NCBI RefSeq assembly: GCF_902712875.1
Contig: NZ_LR743509.1
Coordinates: forward strand, 248,001 to 312,000
Reading direction: 5' to 3'
Source of the DNA: Hyphomicrobium sp. ghe19
GTDB lineage: Bacteria > Pseudomonadota > Alphaproteobacteria > Rhizobiales > Hyphomicrobiaceae
Length of the DNA stretch: 64,000 nucleotides
Of this stretch, positions 1 through 9,749 are shown one piece after another. The notes under the pieces were generated by a model. It had not been told where the DNA came from. It was given only the letters and a program-made list of their open reading frames with translations, and made no database searches. Within the stretch, counting starts at the first letter, position 1, and each line of letters starts with the position of its first letter. A program made the translations under genes and the position numbers.

Positions 1-488
1 GTGAAGCCGGTCTTCAGGCCGACGAGTTCGACATGACGGCGCAGGATTTTGACACCGATGGAATGGAACGTGCCGAGCCACTGCATGCCTTCGAGCGTGC
101 CACCGATCAGCGTGCCGATCCGCTCGCGCATTTCGCGGGCGGCTTTGTTCGTGAACGTCACCGCCAGAATTTGCGACGGGTAGGCGCGGCCGGTCGCCAG
201 GATATGGGCGATGCGCGTCGTCAGTACCCGCGTTTTTCCGGTGCCGGCGCCAGCGAGCACCAGCAGCGGTCCTTCCGTCGTTTCGACGGCGTCGCGTTGC
301 TCGGGATTTAGGCCATCGAGATACGTCGGCTGGCCACGCGCCGCCGCGACAGCACGCGCCGAAATCGACGGGCTGTTCCTGTCGTCGTGGCGCAGAACTT
401 TGGGCGCCTCCGGGAGATCGAAGGGCGGATCATCGTCGTGCGGCAAATCTCCGCTGCCGGCGGCGTTCGGCTTCTGAATTGAGGTCAT
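1..488 (-). CDS. uvrD: UvrD/PcrA-type superfamily 1 DNA helicase, N-terminal part (cut by window edge)
   Basis: Reading leftwards from an ATG at 488, the frame stays open to base 1 and gives 162 residues of a UvrD/PcrA-like 3'-5' helicase, which unwinds DNA in excision and mismatch repair. Visible are the Q-motif-like LNPEQRDAV at about residues 60-68, the Walker A GAGTGKT at about 80-86, the motif Ia segment AVTFTNKAAREM at about 109-120 and GTFHSIGVKILRRH at about 139-152. About 55 low-complexity residues precede the Q motif. The C-terminal part, including Walker B and the 2A/2B domains, lies outside the window. It is transcribed divergently from the AsmA-like gene. PcrA/UvrD versus a paralogue such as Rep cannot be settled from this part. 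Confidence 0.9.
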   Translation of the reverse strand, partial: MTSIQKPNAAGSGDLPHDDDPPFDLPEAPKVLRHDDRNSPSISARAVAAARGQPTYLDGLNPEQRDAVETTEGPLLVLAGAGTGKTRVLTTRIAHILATGRAYPSQILAVTFTNKAAREMRERIGTLIGGTLEGMQWLGTFHSIGVKILRRHVELVGLKTGF

Positions 489-1137
489 CGAACTCAGGTA
501 AACCACCGGGGCTGATCGTACAACCGGCGCGGCGCGGCGCCGCGGCCTCGCCAACAGAGTTGCGACATCGATCCACAACTATTCAAGTGTTTGGAAAACC
601 GACCGTTTCTTGGCAAACAAAGCGGGCGGGGTTCCGGCATCGCGAGGCCTTTGCCGCGAAGGCGTGCGGATGCTTTTGTCCGTTCCCGCTCCAATCAGAT
701 CTCGTCTTTCCGGCGATCGCGAATTCGAATTTCGGAATTGCTGTTTCTGAGTATCGGAAAGGTGTGCTTCGGGAATTTGTGCCTGCCGGATTCAACGGGG
801 GCCGACATTCCGGATCAGGTTTGAGGTCTTCGCGTTCTCGATGGAGCCATCGTGCGAGTTGTGTCGACTGCCCAAAACGACAGCTTATCGCTCCGTGCTT
901 CTCGTGAGCCACTCAGTATATCCGCCGGAATTTCTAACGCATTTACAAGACATGTAAGCTTATGATCTAAGAACGCGAATTCGATTTGTCGAAACACTGA
1001 TGCGCGCTTGTTGGAATTGAGCCAAATTTCGGGTTCAGAGTGAACTTCCGCCGTGCAATACAGGTGTACAAGGCAGGACGTTATTTCGATGTCCGCCTGT
1101 GTGCGTTGCGTTTCGGGCGCGGCTCAAAGAGACGTTC
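489..1137. other. Intergenic region between uvrD and the AsmA-family gene
   Basis: About 650 bases between two divergent genes with no convincing gene. Open frames here have no ribosome site and unlikely composition. The region is more AT-rich than its surroundings and should hold both promoters. A short palindrome with arms TTACA (943-947) and TGTAA (953-957) lies in an AT-rich patch about 190 bases before asmA and may belong to a promoter or operator. I see no RNA gene. Confidence 0.5.
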
Positions 1138-4100
1138 ATGAACAACGGGCTATTATATTTTAGCGGCCTCCTCGTCGTTGTTCTTGCGGCGCTTTTCGCC
1201 GTCCCGAATTTCGTGGACTGGAACGGTTACCGCGGCGTCTTTGAGGAAGAAGCGTCAAAAGTGCTCGGCCGTGACGTTCGCGTCGGCGGGTCGGTCAACC
1301 TGAAGCTCCTGCCGGTTCCTTATGTTCGCTTCGAAAAGGTTCGTATCGCCAACTTGACCGGTCAGACGGGTGAGCCATTCGTCCGTGCCGAGAGCTTTAC
1401 GATGTGGCTTTCGGGTCCGGCTCTTCTTCGCGGTGTTCTGGAAGCTAGCCAGATCGAGCTCGACAAACCGGTTCTGACGCTCGCCGTCGACGACACCGGT
1501 GGCGGGAACTGGACCAATATCGAGCTAAAGTCCGGCGATATGCCGTTCGTGCCGCGTGACGTCGCGCTCAGGTCGGTGCGGCTGACCGAGGGTGCCGTTG
1601 CCATCTACAATGCGGCGGCGGAGCGCGTCGCCCTCCTCAACGGCATCGATGGCGAGCTGTCTGCCGATGGCCTCAAGGGTCCGTTTCGTTTCAAGGGCTC
1701 GGTGTCCTGGGCCGGGTCTGCCCATGATGTGAAATTCGCGACCGATATTCCGGCCGCAGACGGGGCGTTCGCGCTCAAGGTTTCGGCGCGAGGCGACAAC
1801 TCGCCGACCGTCTACATGCTGGACGGGCGGGTTTCTGATTTGAGCAACAAGCCGACATTCAAAGGCCGGTGGACGGGAAAGATCGCAATTCCCGGCAGCG
1901 AAACGACCACGCCGCCGGGAAAAGCTCCGCCGCTGCTCGATCTCGCATCGGACGTGACAGCCGATCCCCTTGGCGCAAAATTCGAGAAGCTCGCACTTTC
2001 GCTCGACGCCACGGGCGCTCCGCAAACGATCACGGGATCGGCGGTTGCGACTTGGACGGCAACGCCCCGGCTCGATATTTCGCTGCAATCGAAATGGCTC
2101 GACATCGATAGGCTTGCGGGCGCCGGGCAGGGCAGCGCGTCCTTCGAGAAGCTCAAGCAACTCACCGGCGGATTGATGCAATCCGTTTCGGGTGACAGCA
2201 CCGCAACGGCGAAGATCAATCTCGAGCAGGTGAAGGTCGGCGGCGAGAACGCGGGCGGCCTGTCGATAGACGCGGTTCGGCAAGGCAATGTTACGCATCT
2301 CAAAACATTCAAGGTAAGCTTGCCCGGCGGATCGCGGCTCGATCTTGCGGGCGATCTCAAGAACAATGCGGGTAAGTTCAGCTTCGCCGGAAATGCGTTT
2401 ATCGGCGGAAGCAGTTTCGGGCGATTGAAAGCGTGGGCGGAGAAATCCGGCGTTCCGATCGATTTCAATGCCGATGGCTCTTACTCGGCCGCGGGCAAGC
2501 TCGAAGTCGACGATACGCATTTCGCGCTGACGGACGCCTCGGGTGAGTTATCGGGACGGGCGCTTGCAGGCGAGCTCAAGATCCTGCGCGGAGACCGGCA
2601 GCAAACGGATCTGACGTTGCAGGCCGCCGATCTCGACACGCGCGAAGTTTTCCCGAAAATTGCCGCGGCCCTCGGCAGTGAATTCCGGCGGTCGCTGGGA
2701 CTTCAGAAATTAGAGGGTGCCGAAGATCCCCGCGCGGTGTTGCCGGGCGACGTGCGGCTTCGCCTGATCGCGAGCCGGCTGACGGATGGCGACACGACGT
2801 ATCGGGATGTCGACGTCTCGTTCACGATCGAAAACCGAGACATCAAGCTGCCGGTCGCGAAACTTACGACGCAAAGCGGACTTTCGATCGAACTCGAGGG
2901 ACGTGTCGAGACGCGCGATAGCGGACCAGCCGGCACGTTTGCATTCGATCTCACTGGCGCGACGCCCGAGGCGATGCATGACCTTGTCAGCAAAGCCGGT
3001 CTTGTAGCGGTGCTCGGCGATGAGCGCTTCAAAGGCCTGAAGGACGGCAAAATCGCCGGGCTGATCCGGCTTGGCCTCAGGGCGCCCGGGGCGACGGACG
3101 TGACATTCGATGGAACGCTGAACGGGGCCCATCTCAACGGGACAGCGGAATTCGATGGCGGTCTCGCAGGCTGGCGCTCGCGGCCAAGCCGCATGCACAC
3201 CGCGCTCGATGCGCCATCTTTATCGTCGCTCCTGAAGACACTCGGACGCGCGCCGGTGGGCGATGGACAAGCGGCACAACCCGCTCGCGCGTCGATCGTC
3301 ACTGCAGGTGTCATCGGCTCGGACGCGAACGTGCGCGCCGATGTTTCGTCTTCCGATTTCAATGTGAGCTTCAATGGGCATTCGCAGTGGCCCGACAATG
3401 CGAATTTGGCGCTCGGCGGAACGCTGGATTTCAAGGCGGCGCAATTCGCCGATGCGCTGGCAGCCGCCGGGGTTTCTCTGCCGAGCGGCGCCGAAAACGT
3501 GGCGGCGCGCGGTTCGCTCGAGATCGGCCGCAATGGACGCGATTGGACGATTGCGACGCATGGCTTCTCTCTCGGCACGTCGACGCTTGCGGGTAATGTG
3601 ACCGTGAAGCCCGATGCGGACGCGATGCGGATCGACGGAAAGCTCGAGGCAGATCGCGTTGCGTTCCAAAGCCTGCTTTCAGCGGTGACGGACGCTCGGC
3701 CTGCGCCGCCTGCTTCGACCGCAGCTGACGCGGCTGACGATGCTGCCGCCGATGCGCAACCGATATGGCCCGAGGGGTTGTTCAATTTCGCGGCGCTGGG
3801 CAACACGAGCGGGACGCTGAATGTTGCCTTCAAGTCTCTTGAACTGAGCGGTGGTCTCGCGGCGCACGACGGCCGGATGACGCTCGCGCTCGCTCCGGGG
3901 AAGCTTGTGTTGAGCGATCTCAATGCAGTGGCTGCTGGCGGACAGTTGAGCGGCAGCGCCGGTCTCGAGAAGGTGTCGAACGGCGTCGCTTTCACTTCGA
4001 CGCTGAAGCTCGATCAGGCGAAGCTGGCGACCATCAGCGCCGCCGGCAAAGGCACGGCGACGATCGACCTTCATGCGGAAGCACGGGCGCAAAGTCCGGC

Positions 4101-5184
4101 GGGTCTCGTCGCGGTCATGACGGGCGGGGGTACAGCCAAGCTTGCGGACGTCGAAGTTCCCGGCCCCTCGACATCGACGGTCGCCCAGCTCGTCGACGAT
4201 GTGCTCGGCGGAAAATTGCAAAACGAGCAGCGTGCGATATCGGCGGGTTTTGCTGGTGCGCTCAATAGTTCGAAGATGACGCTCGGCAACCGCGAACTCG
4301 CGATGTCGATCTCCGATGGCTCGATCAAACTCGAGAAGTTCGTTCTCGACGGTGCCGACGGCCAGGCGGAGGGTAACGTCACAGCCGATCTCGCCACGCT
4401 CGGCATGAACGCCGCGTTCCAACTTACGTCTGTCGTCAGACCGTTGCCGCCGCCCGCAATTCCGCTCGCGAATTGGACGCCGCCGCAGCCAAAGGGAACG
4501 TTGCCTGCCGTCGTCGTGCTGTACGATGGGCAACTCGACAATCTCGCGGGCGTAACAGTCAAGACCGACGTTGCCAGTCTTCAGCGCGAGCTTGTCGTCA
4601 GGCAGATGGAACGCAACGTCGAAGAACTCGAGCAATCGCGTCGCGTCGATGAAGAGCGTGTCCGTCTCGAAAAGGAGCGTCGGAAGAAGCTCGCAGCCGA
4701 TCGCGCGGCGGCGCTCGAAGCCGCGAAGAAAAATCAAATGGAACGACTGCCGCCGGTCATCCCAGAATCGACCGGGACCGCGAACTCTTCTACCCAGCCA
4801 GAGCAGCCGGACGTGCCGTCGGCGACGCCCGCTCCGCCGCAACAGCCAGCAGCTACGGGGCCCGGCGCTAGTGCACAGCCAAGCGGTCCTTCCGATCAGC
4901 CGGCAGAAACGCAAGATGCGGCGAAGCCTGTGGATGCGGGCACTGGCAATACTGTTCTGACGCCGAATATATCGATCGAGCCCATTACGCCCGAAGGTGG
5001 GAGCGGCGGAGAGCCGAACGCTGCGACGGGCGCTGTCGTGATCGATCCGGTAACGGGTTTACCCGTTCCGAAGCCCGAGCCCGCGGTACGGCCCTCGACT
5101 GGGCGTTCGACCGGGGCCCAGAGACAGCCACGCCGCACCTCTTCCGACGAAGTCATGAAGAGCTTAGGCGGCGGCTTCCAGTAG
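1138..5184 (+). CDS. AsmA-family envelope protein (1348 aa)
   Basis: A large AsmA-family protein. The family is anchored in the inner membrane and spans the periplasm, and is linked to phospholipid transport and outer-membrane assembly. One N-terminal membrane segment (residues 4-20, ending ALFAVPNFVDWNGYR) leads into long repetitive beta-rich sequence typical of AsmA. The C-terminus is unusual: a charged coiled-coil-like stretch rich in R, E and K (about 1160-1215), then a Pro/Ala/Ser/Gln-rich tail ending DEVMKSLGGGFQ. I chose the ATG at 1138 because it starts directly at the membrane segment; an in-frame GTG at 1099 would add 13 residues. It converges with lepA, leaving 14 bases. The exact member (AsmA, TamB-like, YhdP-like) is not resolved. 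Confidence 0.85.
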   Translation: MNNGLLYFSGLLVVVLAALFAVPNFVDWNGYRGVFEEEASKVLGRDVRVGGSVNLKLLPVPYVRFEKVRIANLTGQTGEPFVRAESFTMWLSGPALLRGVLEASQIELDKPVLTLAVDDTGGGNWTNIELKSGDMPFVPRDVALRSVRLTEGAVAIYNAAAERVALLNGIDGELSADGLKGPFRFKGSVSWAGSAHDVKFATDIPAADGAFALKVSARGDNSPTVYMLDGRVSDLSNKPTFKGRWTGKIAIPGSETTTPPGKAPPLLDLASDVTADPLGAKFEKLALSLDATGAPQTITGSAVATWTATPRLDISLQSKWLDIDRLAGAGQGSASFEKLKQLTGGLMQSVSGDSTATAKINLEQVKVGGENAGGLSIDAVRQGNVTHLKTFKVSLPGGSRLDLAGDLKNNAGKFSFAGNAFIGGSSFGRLKAWAEKSGVPIDFNADGSYSAAGKLEVDDTHFALTDASGELSGRALAGELKILRGDRQQTDLTLQAADLDTREVFPKIAAALGSEFRRSLGLQKLEGAEDPRAVLPGDVRLRLIASRLTDGDTTYRDVDVSFTIENRDIKLPVAKLTTQSGLSIELEGRVETRDSGPAGTFAFDLTGATPEAMHDLVSKAGLVAVLGDERFKGLKDGKIAGLIRLGLRAPGATDVTFDGTLNGAHLNGTAEFDGGLAGWRSRPSRMHTALDAPSLSSLLKTLGRAPVGDGQAAQPARASIVTAGVIGSDANVRADVSSSDFNVSFNGHSQWPDNANLALGGTLDFKAAQFADALAAAGVSLPSGAENVAARGSLEIGRNGRDWTIATHGFSLGTSTLAGNVTVKPDADAMRIDGKLEADRVAFQSLLSAVTDARPAPPASTAADAADDAAADAQPIWPEGLFNFAALGNTSGTLNVAFKSLELSGGLAAHDGRMTLALAPGKLVLSDLNAVAAGGQLSGSAGLEKVSNGVAFTSTLKLDQAKLATISAAGKGTATIDLHAEARAQSPAGLVAVMTGGGTAKLADVEVPGPSTSTVAQLVDDVLGGKLQNEQRAISAGFAGALNSSKMTLGNRELAMSISDGSIKLEKFVLDGADGQAEGNVTADLATLGMNAAFQLTSVVRPLPPPAIPLANWTPPQPKGTLPAVVVLYDGQLDNLAGVTVKTDVASLQRELVVRQMERNVEELEQSRRVDEERVRLEKERRKKLAADRAAALEAAKKNQMERLPPVIPESTGTANSSTQPEQPDVPSATPAPPQQPAATGPGASAQPSGPSDQPAETQDAAKPVDAGTGNTVLTPNISIEPITPEGGSGGEPNAATGAVVIDPVTGLPVPKPEPAVRPSTGRSTGAQRQPRRTSSDEVMKSLGGGFQ

Positions 5185-5198
5185 GCGCCTCGCGCCCG

Positions 5199-7001
5199 TC
5201 AGTTGTCGTCCATCTTGAGGGCGTTGATGAACGCCTCTTGAGGAATTTCGACCTTGCCGAATTCGCGCATCTTCTTCTTGCCGGCCTTCTGCTTGTCGAG
5301 CAGCTTTCTCTTTCGTGAGATGTCGCCGCCGTAGCACTTGGCCAGCACGTCTTTCCGCAGAGCTTTGATCGTCTCGCGCGCAATGACCTTGGCGCCAATC
5401 GCTGCCTGAATCGGAATTTGGAAGAGATGGGGAGGAATGAGTTCCTTCAGCTTTTCGCACATCGAGCGGCCGCGGCTCTCGGCGCGCGCTCGGTGCACGA
5501 TGATCGAGAGCGCGTCGACCGGTTCGCTGTTGACGAGAATGGACAGTTTGACGAGGTCGCCTTCCTCGTAATTCTTGATGTGATAGTCGAACGACGCGTA
5601 GCCGCGCGAGACGCTCTTCAGGCGGTCGTAGAAATCGAACACCACTTCATTGAGCGGCAGCTCGTAAACGACCATAGCGCGCGTGCCGGCGTAGGTGAGC
5701 TGTTTCTGACGGCCGCGGCGGTCCTGACACAGCTTCAAGACGGCGCCGAGATAATCGTCGGGCACGAGGATGGTGGCTTCGATCCACGGTTCCTCGATGT
5801 GATCGATTTTGGGGATCTCCGGCATGTCGGCCGGATTGTGCATCTCGATGATCGAGCCGTCATTCATATGCAGGTGATAGATGACGCTCGGCGCGGTCGT
5901 GATGAGATCGAGGTTGAACTCGCGCTCAAGACGCTCCGTGATGATCTCAAGATGCAATAGCCCAAGGAAGCCGCAGCGGAAGCCGAAGCCCAACGCCGCC
6001 GAGCTTTCCGTTTCGAACGAGAAGCTTGCGTCGTTCAGGCGAAGCCGGCCCATCGCCTCGCGCAGGTCCTCGAAGTCGGCGGCGTCGACGGGGAAGAGGC
6101 CGCAGAAGACGACCGGTTGCGCCGGTTTGAAACCGGGCAGGGCTTCAGCGGTCGGATTTTTTTCGTCCGTGATCGTGTCGCCGACGCGGGTATCGGCAAC
6201 CTCTTTGATGGCGGCAGTGAAGAAGCCGACCTCTCCGGGGCCGAGCTGCTCGAGCATTTCCTGTTTCGGCCGGAAGATGCCGACGCGTTCCACCTGATAG
6301 CTGCCGTCCGTCGCCATCAGCTTGACGCGCTGGCCCTTCTTCAGGGTGCCGTCGATAACGCGGGCGAGAACGATGACGCCGAGGTAGGCGTCGTACCAGC
6401 TGTCGATGAGCATTGCCTTCAACGGCTTCTTCGGGTCGCCTTTCGGGGGCGGCAGCCGCTCGACGATCGCTTCGAGCACGGCTGCGACGTTGAGCCCGCT
6501 CTTGGCGGAGACCCCGATCGCGCCCGATGCATCGATGCCGATCACGTCCTCGATCTGCTGCTTGACGCGATCCTCGTCGGCGGCCGGCAGGTCGATCTTG
6601 TTCAGAACGGGGAGGATTTCGAGGCTATTGTCGAGCGCTTGATAAACGTTCGCAAGAGTCTGGGCTTCGACCCCCTGGCTCGCGTCGACGACGAGGATTG
6701 CGCCTTCGCAGGCGGCGAGCGACCGCGAGACTTCGTAGGCGAAGTCGACGTGGCCGGGCGTGTCCATGAGGTTGAGCTGATAAAGCTCGCCGTTCTTCGC
6801 CCGGTAGTCGAGGCGGACGGTCTGGGCCTTGATCGTGATGCCACGCTCGCGCTCGATGTCCATCGAGTCGAGGATCTGCTCCTTCATTTCACGATTCGAG
6901 ACGTTGCCGCACAGCTGGATCAGCCGGTCGGAAAGCGTCGATTTGCCGTGATCGATGTGGGCGATGATCGAGAAATTTCGGATGTGTGAAATGGCTGTCA
7001 T
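5199..7001 (-). CDS. lepA: Elongation factor 4 (LepA)
   Basis: Translational GTPase of 600 aa, the usual length for LepA/EF4, which acts on ribosomes and affects initiation and elongation under stress. G motifs are clear: HIDHGKSTL near residue 16, DTPGHVDF near 80 and NKIDLP near 134. The LepA-specific C-terminal domain is present, with [20 protein letters not shown] close to the end. It is read away from the phasin-like gene and converges with the AsmA gene. No N-terminal leader is visible, as in most bacterial LepA proteins. Confidence 0.98.
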   Translation of the reverse strand: MTAISHIRNFSIIAHIDHGKSTLSDRLIQLCGNVSNREMKEQILDSMDIERERGITIKAQTVRLDYRAKNGELYQLNLMDTPGHVDFAYEVSRSLAACEGAILVVDASQGVEAQTLANVYQALDNSLEILPVLNKIDLPAADEDRVKQQIEDVIGIDASGAIGVSAKSGLNVAAVLEAIVERLPPPKGDPKKPLKAMLIDSWYDAYLGVIVLARVIDGTLKKGQRVKLMATDGSYQVERVGIFRPKQEMLEQLGPGEVGFFTAAIKEVADTRVGDTITDEKNPTAEALPGFKPAQPVVFCGLFPVDAADFEDLREAMGRLRLNDASFSFETESSAALGFGFRCGFLGLLHLEIITERLEREFNLDLITTAPSVIYHLHMNDGSIIEMHNPADMPEIPKIDHIEEPWIEATILVPDDYLGAVLKLCQDRRGRQKQLTYAGTRAMVVYELPLNEVVFDFYDRLKSVSRGYASFDYHIKNYEEGDLVKLSILVNSEPVDALSIIVHRARAESRGRSMCEKLKELIPPHLFQIPIQAAIGAKVIARETIKALRKDVLAKCYGGDISRKRKLLDKQKAGKKKMREFGKVEIPQEAFINALKMDDN

Positions 7002-7173
7002 GGGCGGGGCTCATAGCACCCGGAACTGACCGGCAAAAGGGGCGTTAAGCCACTGAGGGGATTATCTGGGCTGCGCGATCGCCGCATCGTCGATATAAGT
7101 GGCGGGACGGATGCCGGTGTGCGAGAAATCCCGAAGCGCACTTTATGCTCCCCCGGCGCCCTGGAGAACCGAT

Positions 7174-7740
7174 ATGGCGAATTCACCGTTCGAGGCGAAC
7201 CCTGCTTTTACCAAGCTTGGGGACGACGCAAAAAAGGCCGTTAGTCAGGCGTTCGACGCCATGGCCAACTGGCGGGCGGAGCTTGCCGAACTCGGCGAGA
7301 AAAACAGCAATGCCGTCTTCGACAAGATGGCGGAAGCAGCCAAAGCTCTCGGCTGGCCGACGGATTTCGTCGAATTGAGCCGTAAACAGATGCAAAGCGC
7401 TTCCAAGCTGCAGCTGCAGGCCGTCGATCAGGTGATGGACGTCTGGGAGAAGCAGGTGAAGGCGCTCGGCAATGCCGGGCAGGCGCCGAGCTTCCCGACG
7501 TTTCCGAACTTCCCGAACGTACCTGGCTTTGGAGCCGGATCCGGCTTCCCAGGGTTCTCGGCGACGAACGGCGGCGGTTTTCCCGATTTTGGCGGCGGGG
7601 CCGTCAATCCGATCCAATTTTGGATGCAGGCCGCTGAGATGTGGCAGAAGGGTTGGCAGCAGGCGATGTCCACCTGGGTGGATACCCAGCAGCAGGCGAT
7701 GGGCGGCAAGCCCACGGGCGGTAAAGGCAACTCGCGCTAA
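7174..7740 (+). CDS. Phasin-like granule-associated or hypothetical protein (188 aa)
   Basis: Starts at ATG 7174 after CTGGAGAACC. The N-terminal half is amphipathic helix (residues 10-100) of phasin type, rich in Ala, Glu and Lys. The middle is a Gly/Phe/Pro-rich low-complexity linker (about 105-150) with repeated FP and NFP units. The C-terminal helix contains NPIQFWMQAAEMWQKGWQQ, a Trp/Gln-rich pattern recalling proteins that associate with polyhydroxyalkanoate granules or synthases. Function is inferred from this architecture only; no PHA synthase gene is in the window. It is followed by its own terminator, so it is probably monocistronic. Confidence 0.6.
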   Translation: MANSPFEANPAFTKLGDDAKKAVSQAFDAMANWRAELAELGEKNSNAVFDKMAEAAKALGWPTDFVELSRKQMQSASKLQLQAVDQVMDVWEKQVKALGNAGQAPSFPTFPNFPNVPGFGAGSGFPGFSATNGGGFPDFGGGAVNPIQFWMQAAEMWQKGWQQAMSTWVDTQQQAMGGKPTGGKGNSR

Positions 7741-7782
7741 CGCGCTGAACTCGACCGCAATTCGCAAATTGTAAAAGTTTTG

Positions 7783-7821
7783 AGGCGTTGATCCGTGTAG
7801 GGCCGACGCCTTCTTCTTTTT
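7783..7821 (+). terminator. Rho-independent terminator after the phasin-like gene
   Basis: Arms AGGCGT (7783-7788) and ACGCCT (7806-7811) are followed by TCTTCTTTTT. It lies 43 bases past the stop codon. The stem is short and the loop long (17 bases), so strength is uncertain. Confidence 0.55.
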
Positions 7822-7968
7822 GATCCTACCTCTGATCTATATCGCAATGCCGCAACTTTTAGTGGTGTCGCCACCGTTGCGGCGGCGTCTCGCTGTGGCT
7901 ATCGTCCGCCGCGTTAAATGTCGCACGCGGAGCGAAGTGTTTCCGCACAAAAACAAAAAACAATTGCC

Positions 7969-7989
7969 GCGCGGAACATTGCTCCGCGC
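7969..7989 (+). other. Hairpin directly upstream of the sulP ribosome site
   Basis: Perfect 7-bp arms GCGCGGA (7969-7975) and TCCGCGC (7983-7989) with a 7-base loop end six bases before the GGGGGA ribosome site of the SulP gene. In the mRNA this would place a GC-rich stem next to the start region. A role in translational control is only a possibility. Confidence 0.4.
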
Positions 7990-8007
7990 AAGTACGGGGG
8001 ACGCTCT

Positions 8008-9606
8008 ATGACGATGTCGAGCCCGGCTGCAGCTCCGGCTGCTACAAGCACATTCGGACGCGATTTTCTCGCGTCGATCGTCGTATTTCTGGTGGCCCTG
8101 CCGTTGTGCATGGGCATCTCGATTGCGTCGGGCCTGCCACCCACGACGGGCATCATCACAGGAATCGTCGGCGGCATCATCGTTGCGACAATCTCCGGTC
8201 AGCCGCTGCAGGTCAGCGGACCGGCCGCGGGTCTCACCGTTCTCGTCTATATGCTCGTCCAAGAGCATGGCGCCGCCATGCTTGGGACAATCGTACTTTT
8301 CGCCGGGCTCATTCAAATGGTGGCGGGCTATATGAAGCTCGGCCAATGGTTTCGCGCCGTCTCGCCGGCCGTCATTCACGGGATGCTCGCCGGCATCGGT
8401 GTGCTGATCTTCGCTTCCCAGTTTCACGTCATGTTCGACGGCAAGCCGCTCGGCAGCGGGGTGCAGAACCTGATCGGAATTCCGGGGGTTGTTCTCGACG
8501 CGATGCGCGGCGGCGATGCACGTCAAACGGCCGGGCTCGTCGGCCTTCTGACGATCGTCACGATTGCCGGGTGGAGCGCCTACTCGCCCAAATCACTGAA
8601 GCTGGTGCCGGCGCCGCTCGTCGGCGTTATCGTTGCGGTGGTGGCAGCCAAGCTCCTCGGTTTGGAAGCCATCAAGTTCGTCGATGTTCCGAGCAACATC
8701 TGGGAGTGGTCGCTCCAGATGTATCCGACGGCTGACAAGCTCTTTCGCATCACCGAGCCCGGTATACTGATCGGAGCGATTTCGATCGCCTTCATCGCCA
8801 GCGCCGAGACGCTTCTCTGCGCGACGGCTGTCGATCAAATGCACACCGGGCCTCGCACAAAATACGACAAGGAGCTTTTTGCGCAGGGTGTCGGCAACTC
8901 GATCTGTGGCGTTCTCGGCGTGTTGCCGATGACGGGTGTCATCATTCGATCGGGCGCGAACGTTGCGGCGGGAGCGCAAACGCGGTGGTCGGCCATTCTG
9001 CATGGCGTTTGGCTTCTTCTTCTTGTTGCGTTCTTTCCAGCGGTTTTGAAGCTCATTCCGCTTTCCGCGCTCGCAGCCGTTCTCGTCTACACGGGTTACA
9101 AGCTCGCCTATCCGAAGATCCTGCCGACGTTGCGAACCTATGGATGGGCTGAAGTCGCGATCTACGCGATCACAGTCGTCACGATCGTGCTGACGAACCT
9201 GCTGGATGGCGTGCTCGTCGGGCTTGGACTGTCGCTCCTGAAGCTGGTTTACGCGTTCTCGCATCTCGAAATCACGAAACAGGATGGGCCGGACAATCGG
9301 GTCGATCTGCACCTCAAAGGTTCGGCGACACTCGTTCGATTGCCGATGCTGGCGTCCGCTCTCGAGGCGCTCAAGCCCGGTGCGAACGTTCACGTGCATA
9401 TCGAAGATCTCGATTACATCGATCACGCGTGCATCGATCTGTTGTCGAACTGGGACCGCCAGCACGGGTTGAGTGGCGGCTCGCTTTCGATCGAGTGGGA
9501 TGCGCTGAAGAATAAGTATCAGCAACGCAGCGGCAACGCGTACCAGCGGGCCGCCGCCAAAGAGAGTGCTGCCGGGACCGCTGCGACTGCCGTAAACCCC
9601 GCGTGA
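8008..9606 (+). CDS. SulP-family anion transporter with STAS domain
   Basis: A 532-aa SulP (SLC26-like) permease for inorganic anions such as sulfate or bicarbonate. The start at ATG 8008 follows a strong GGGGGA site six bases away; an upstream in-frame ATG at 7918 would add a hydrophilic, AT-rich-coded leader and is less likely. The membrane domain starts with DFLASIVVFLVALPLCMGI and has the Gly-rich early helices of the family. The last ~110 residues form a STAS domain (LEALKPGANVHVHIEDLDYI region). Substrate cannot be told from sequence; no carbonic anhydrase gene or domain is attached. The gene stands alone between the phasin-like gene and mbfA. Confidence 0.9.
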   Translation: MTMSSPAAAPAATSTFGRDFLASIVVFLVALPLCMGISIASGLPPTTGIITGIVGGIIVATISGQPLQVSGPAAGLTVLVYMLVQEHGAAMLGTIVLFAGLIQMVAGYMKLGQWFRAVSPAVIHGMLAGIGVLIFASQFHVMFDGKPLGSGVQNLIGIPGVVLDAMRGGDARQTAGLVGLLTIVTIAGWSAYSPKSLKLVPAPLVGVIVAVVAAKLLGLEAIKFVDVPSNIWEWSLQMYPTADKLFRITEPGILIGAISIAFIASAETLLCATAVDQMHTGPRTKYDKELFAQGVGNSICGVLGVLPMTGVIIRSGANVAAGAQTRWSAILHGVWLLLLVAFFPAVLKLIPLSALAAVLVYTGYKLAYPKILPTLRTYGWAEVAIYAITVVTIVLTNLLDGVLVGLGLSLLKLVYAFSHLEITKQDGPDNRVDLHLKGSATLVRLPMLASALEALKPGANVHVHIEDLDYIDHACIDLLSNWDRQHGLSGGSLSIEWDALKNKYQQRSGNAYQRAAAKESAAGTAATAVNPA

Positions 9607-9714
9607 GCTGAGCTCCGGAGATTGGAGCGCGGCCTGAGCTTCCGAGAGCGAATATCAACAGGAAGCGGTGCGCGGACAGCGTGACGCTTGCCCTGTAGTT
9701 CATTTGGCACTAGG

Positions 9715-9729
9715 TTAGAATTATTCTAA
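9715..9729. promoter_or_regulatory. Irr-type iron control element (ICE-like palindrome) before mbfA
   Basis: TTAGAATTATTCTAA is a perfect 7+1+7 palindrome ending 20 bases before the mbfA start. It matches the core TTAGAA-N3-TTCTAA of the ICE bound by the iron/heme regulator Irr in Rhizobiales, where mbfA is a known Irr target. The site probably overlaps the core promoter, which fits repression when iron is low. Assignment is by motif and context. Confidence 0.75.
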
Positions 9730-9749
9730 TTCTAGGATGCTTATAGTTC

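Noticed and set aside
486..502. LexA-type box near the uvrD start
   Set aside because: The sequence has only GTTC-like partial halves with wrong spacing (GTTC-N7-GTTC not met).
479..907. 142-aa frame in the gap before the AsmA gene
   Set aside because: No ribosome site, mixed composition and competing frames on both strands; no family resemblance.
2703..3995. 430-aa antisense open frame within the AsmA-like gene
   Set aside because: Composition rich in Ser, Arg and Pro in runs, no ribosome site and full overlap with a well-supported gene. A shadow frame of high-GC coding sequence. The same applies to antisense frames 3679-4914 and 1525-2520.
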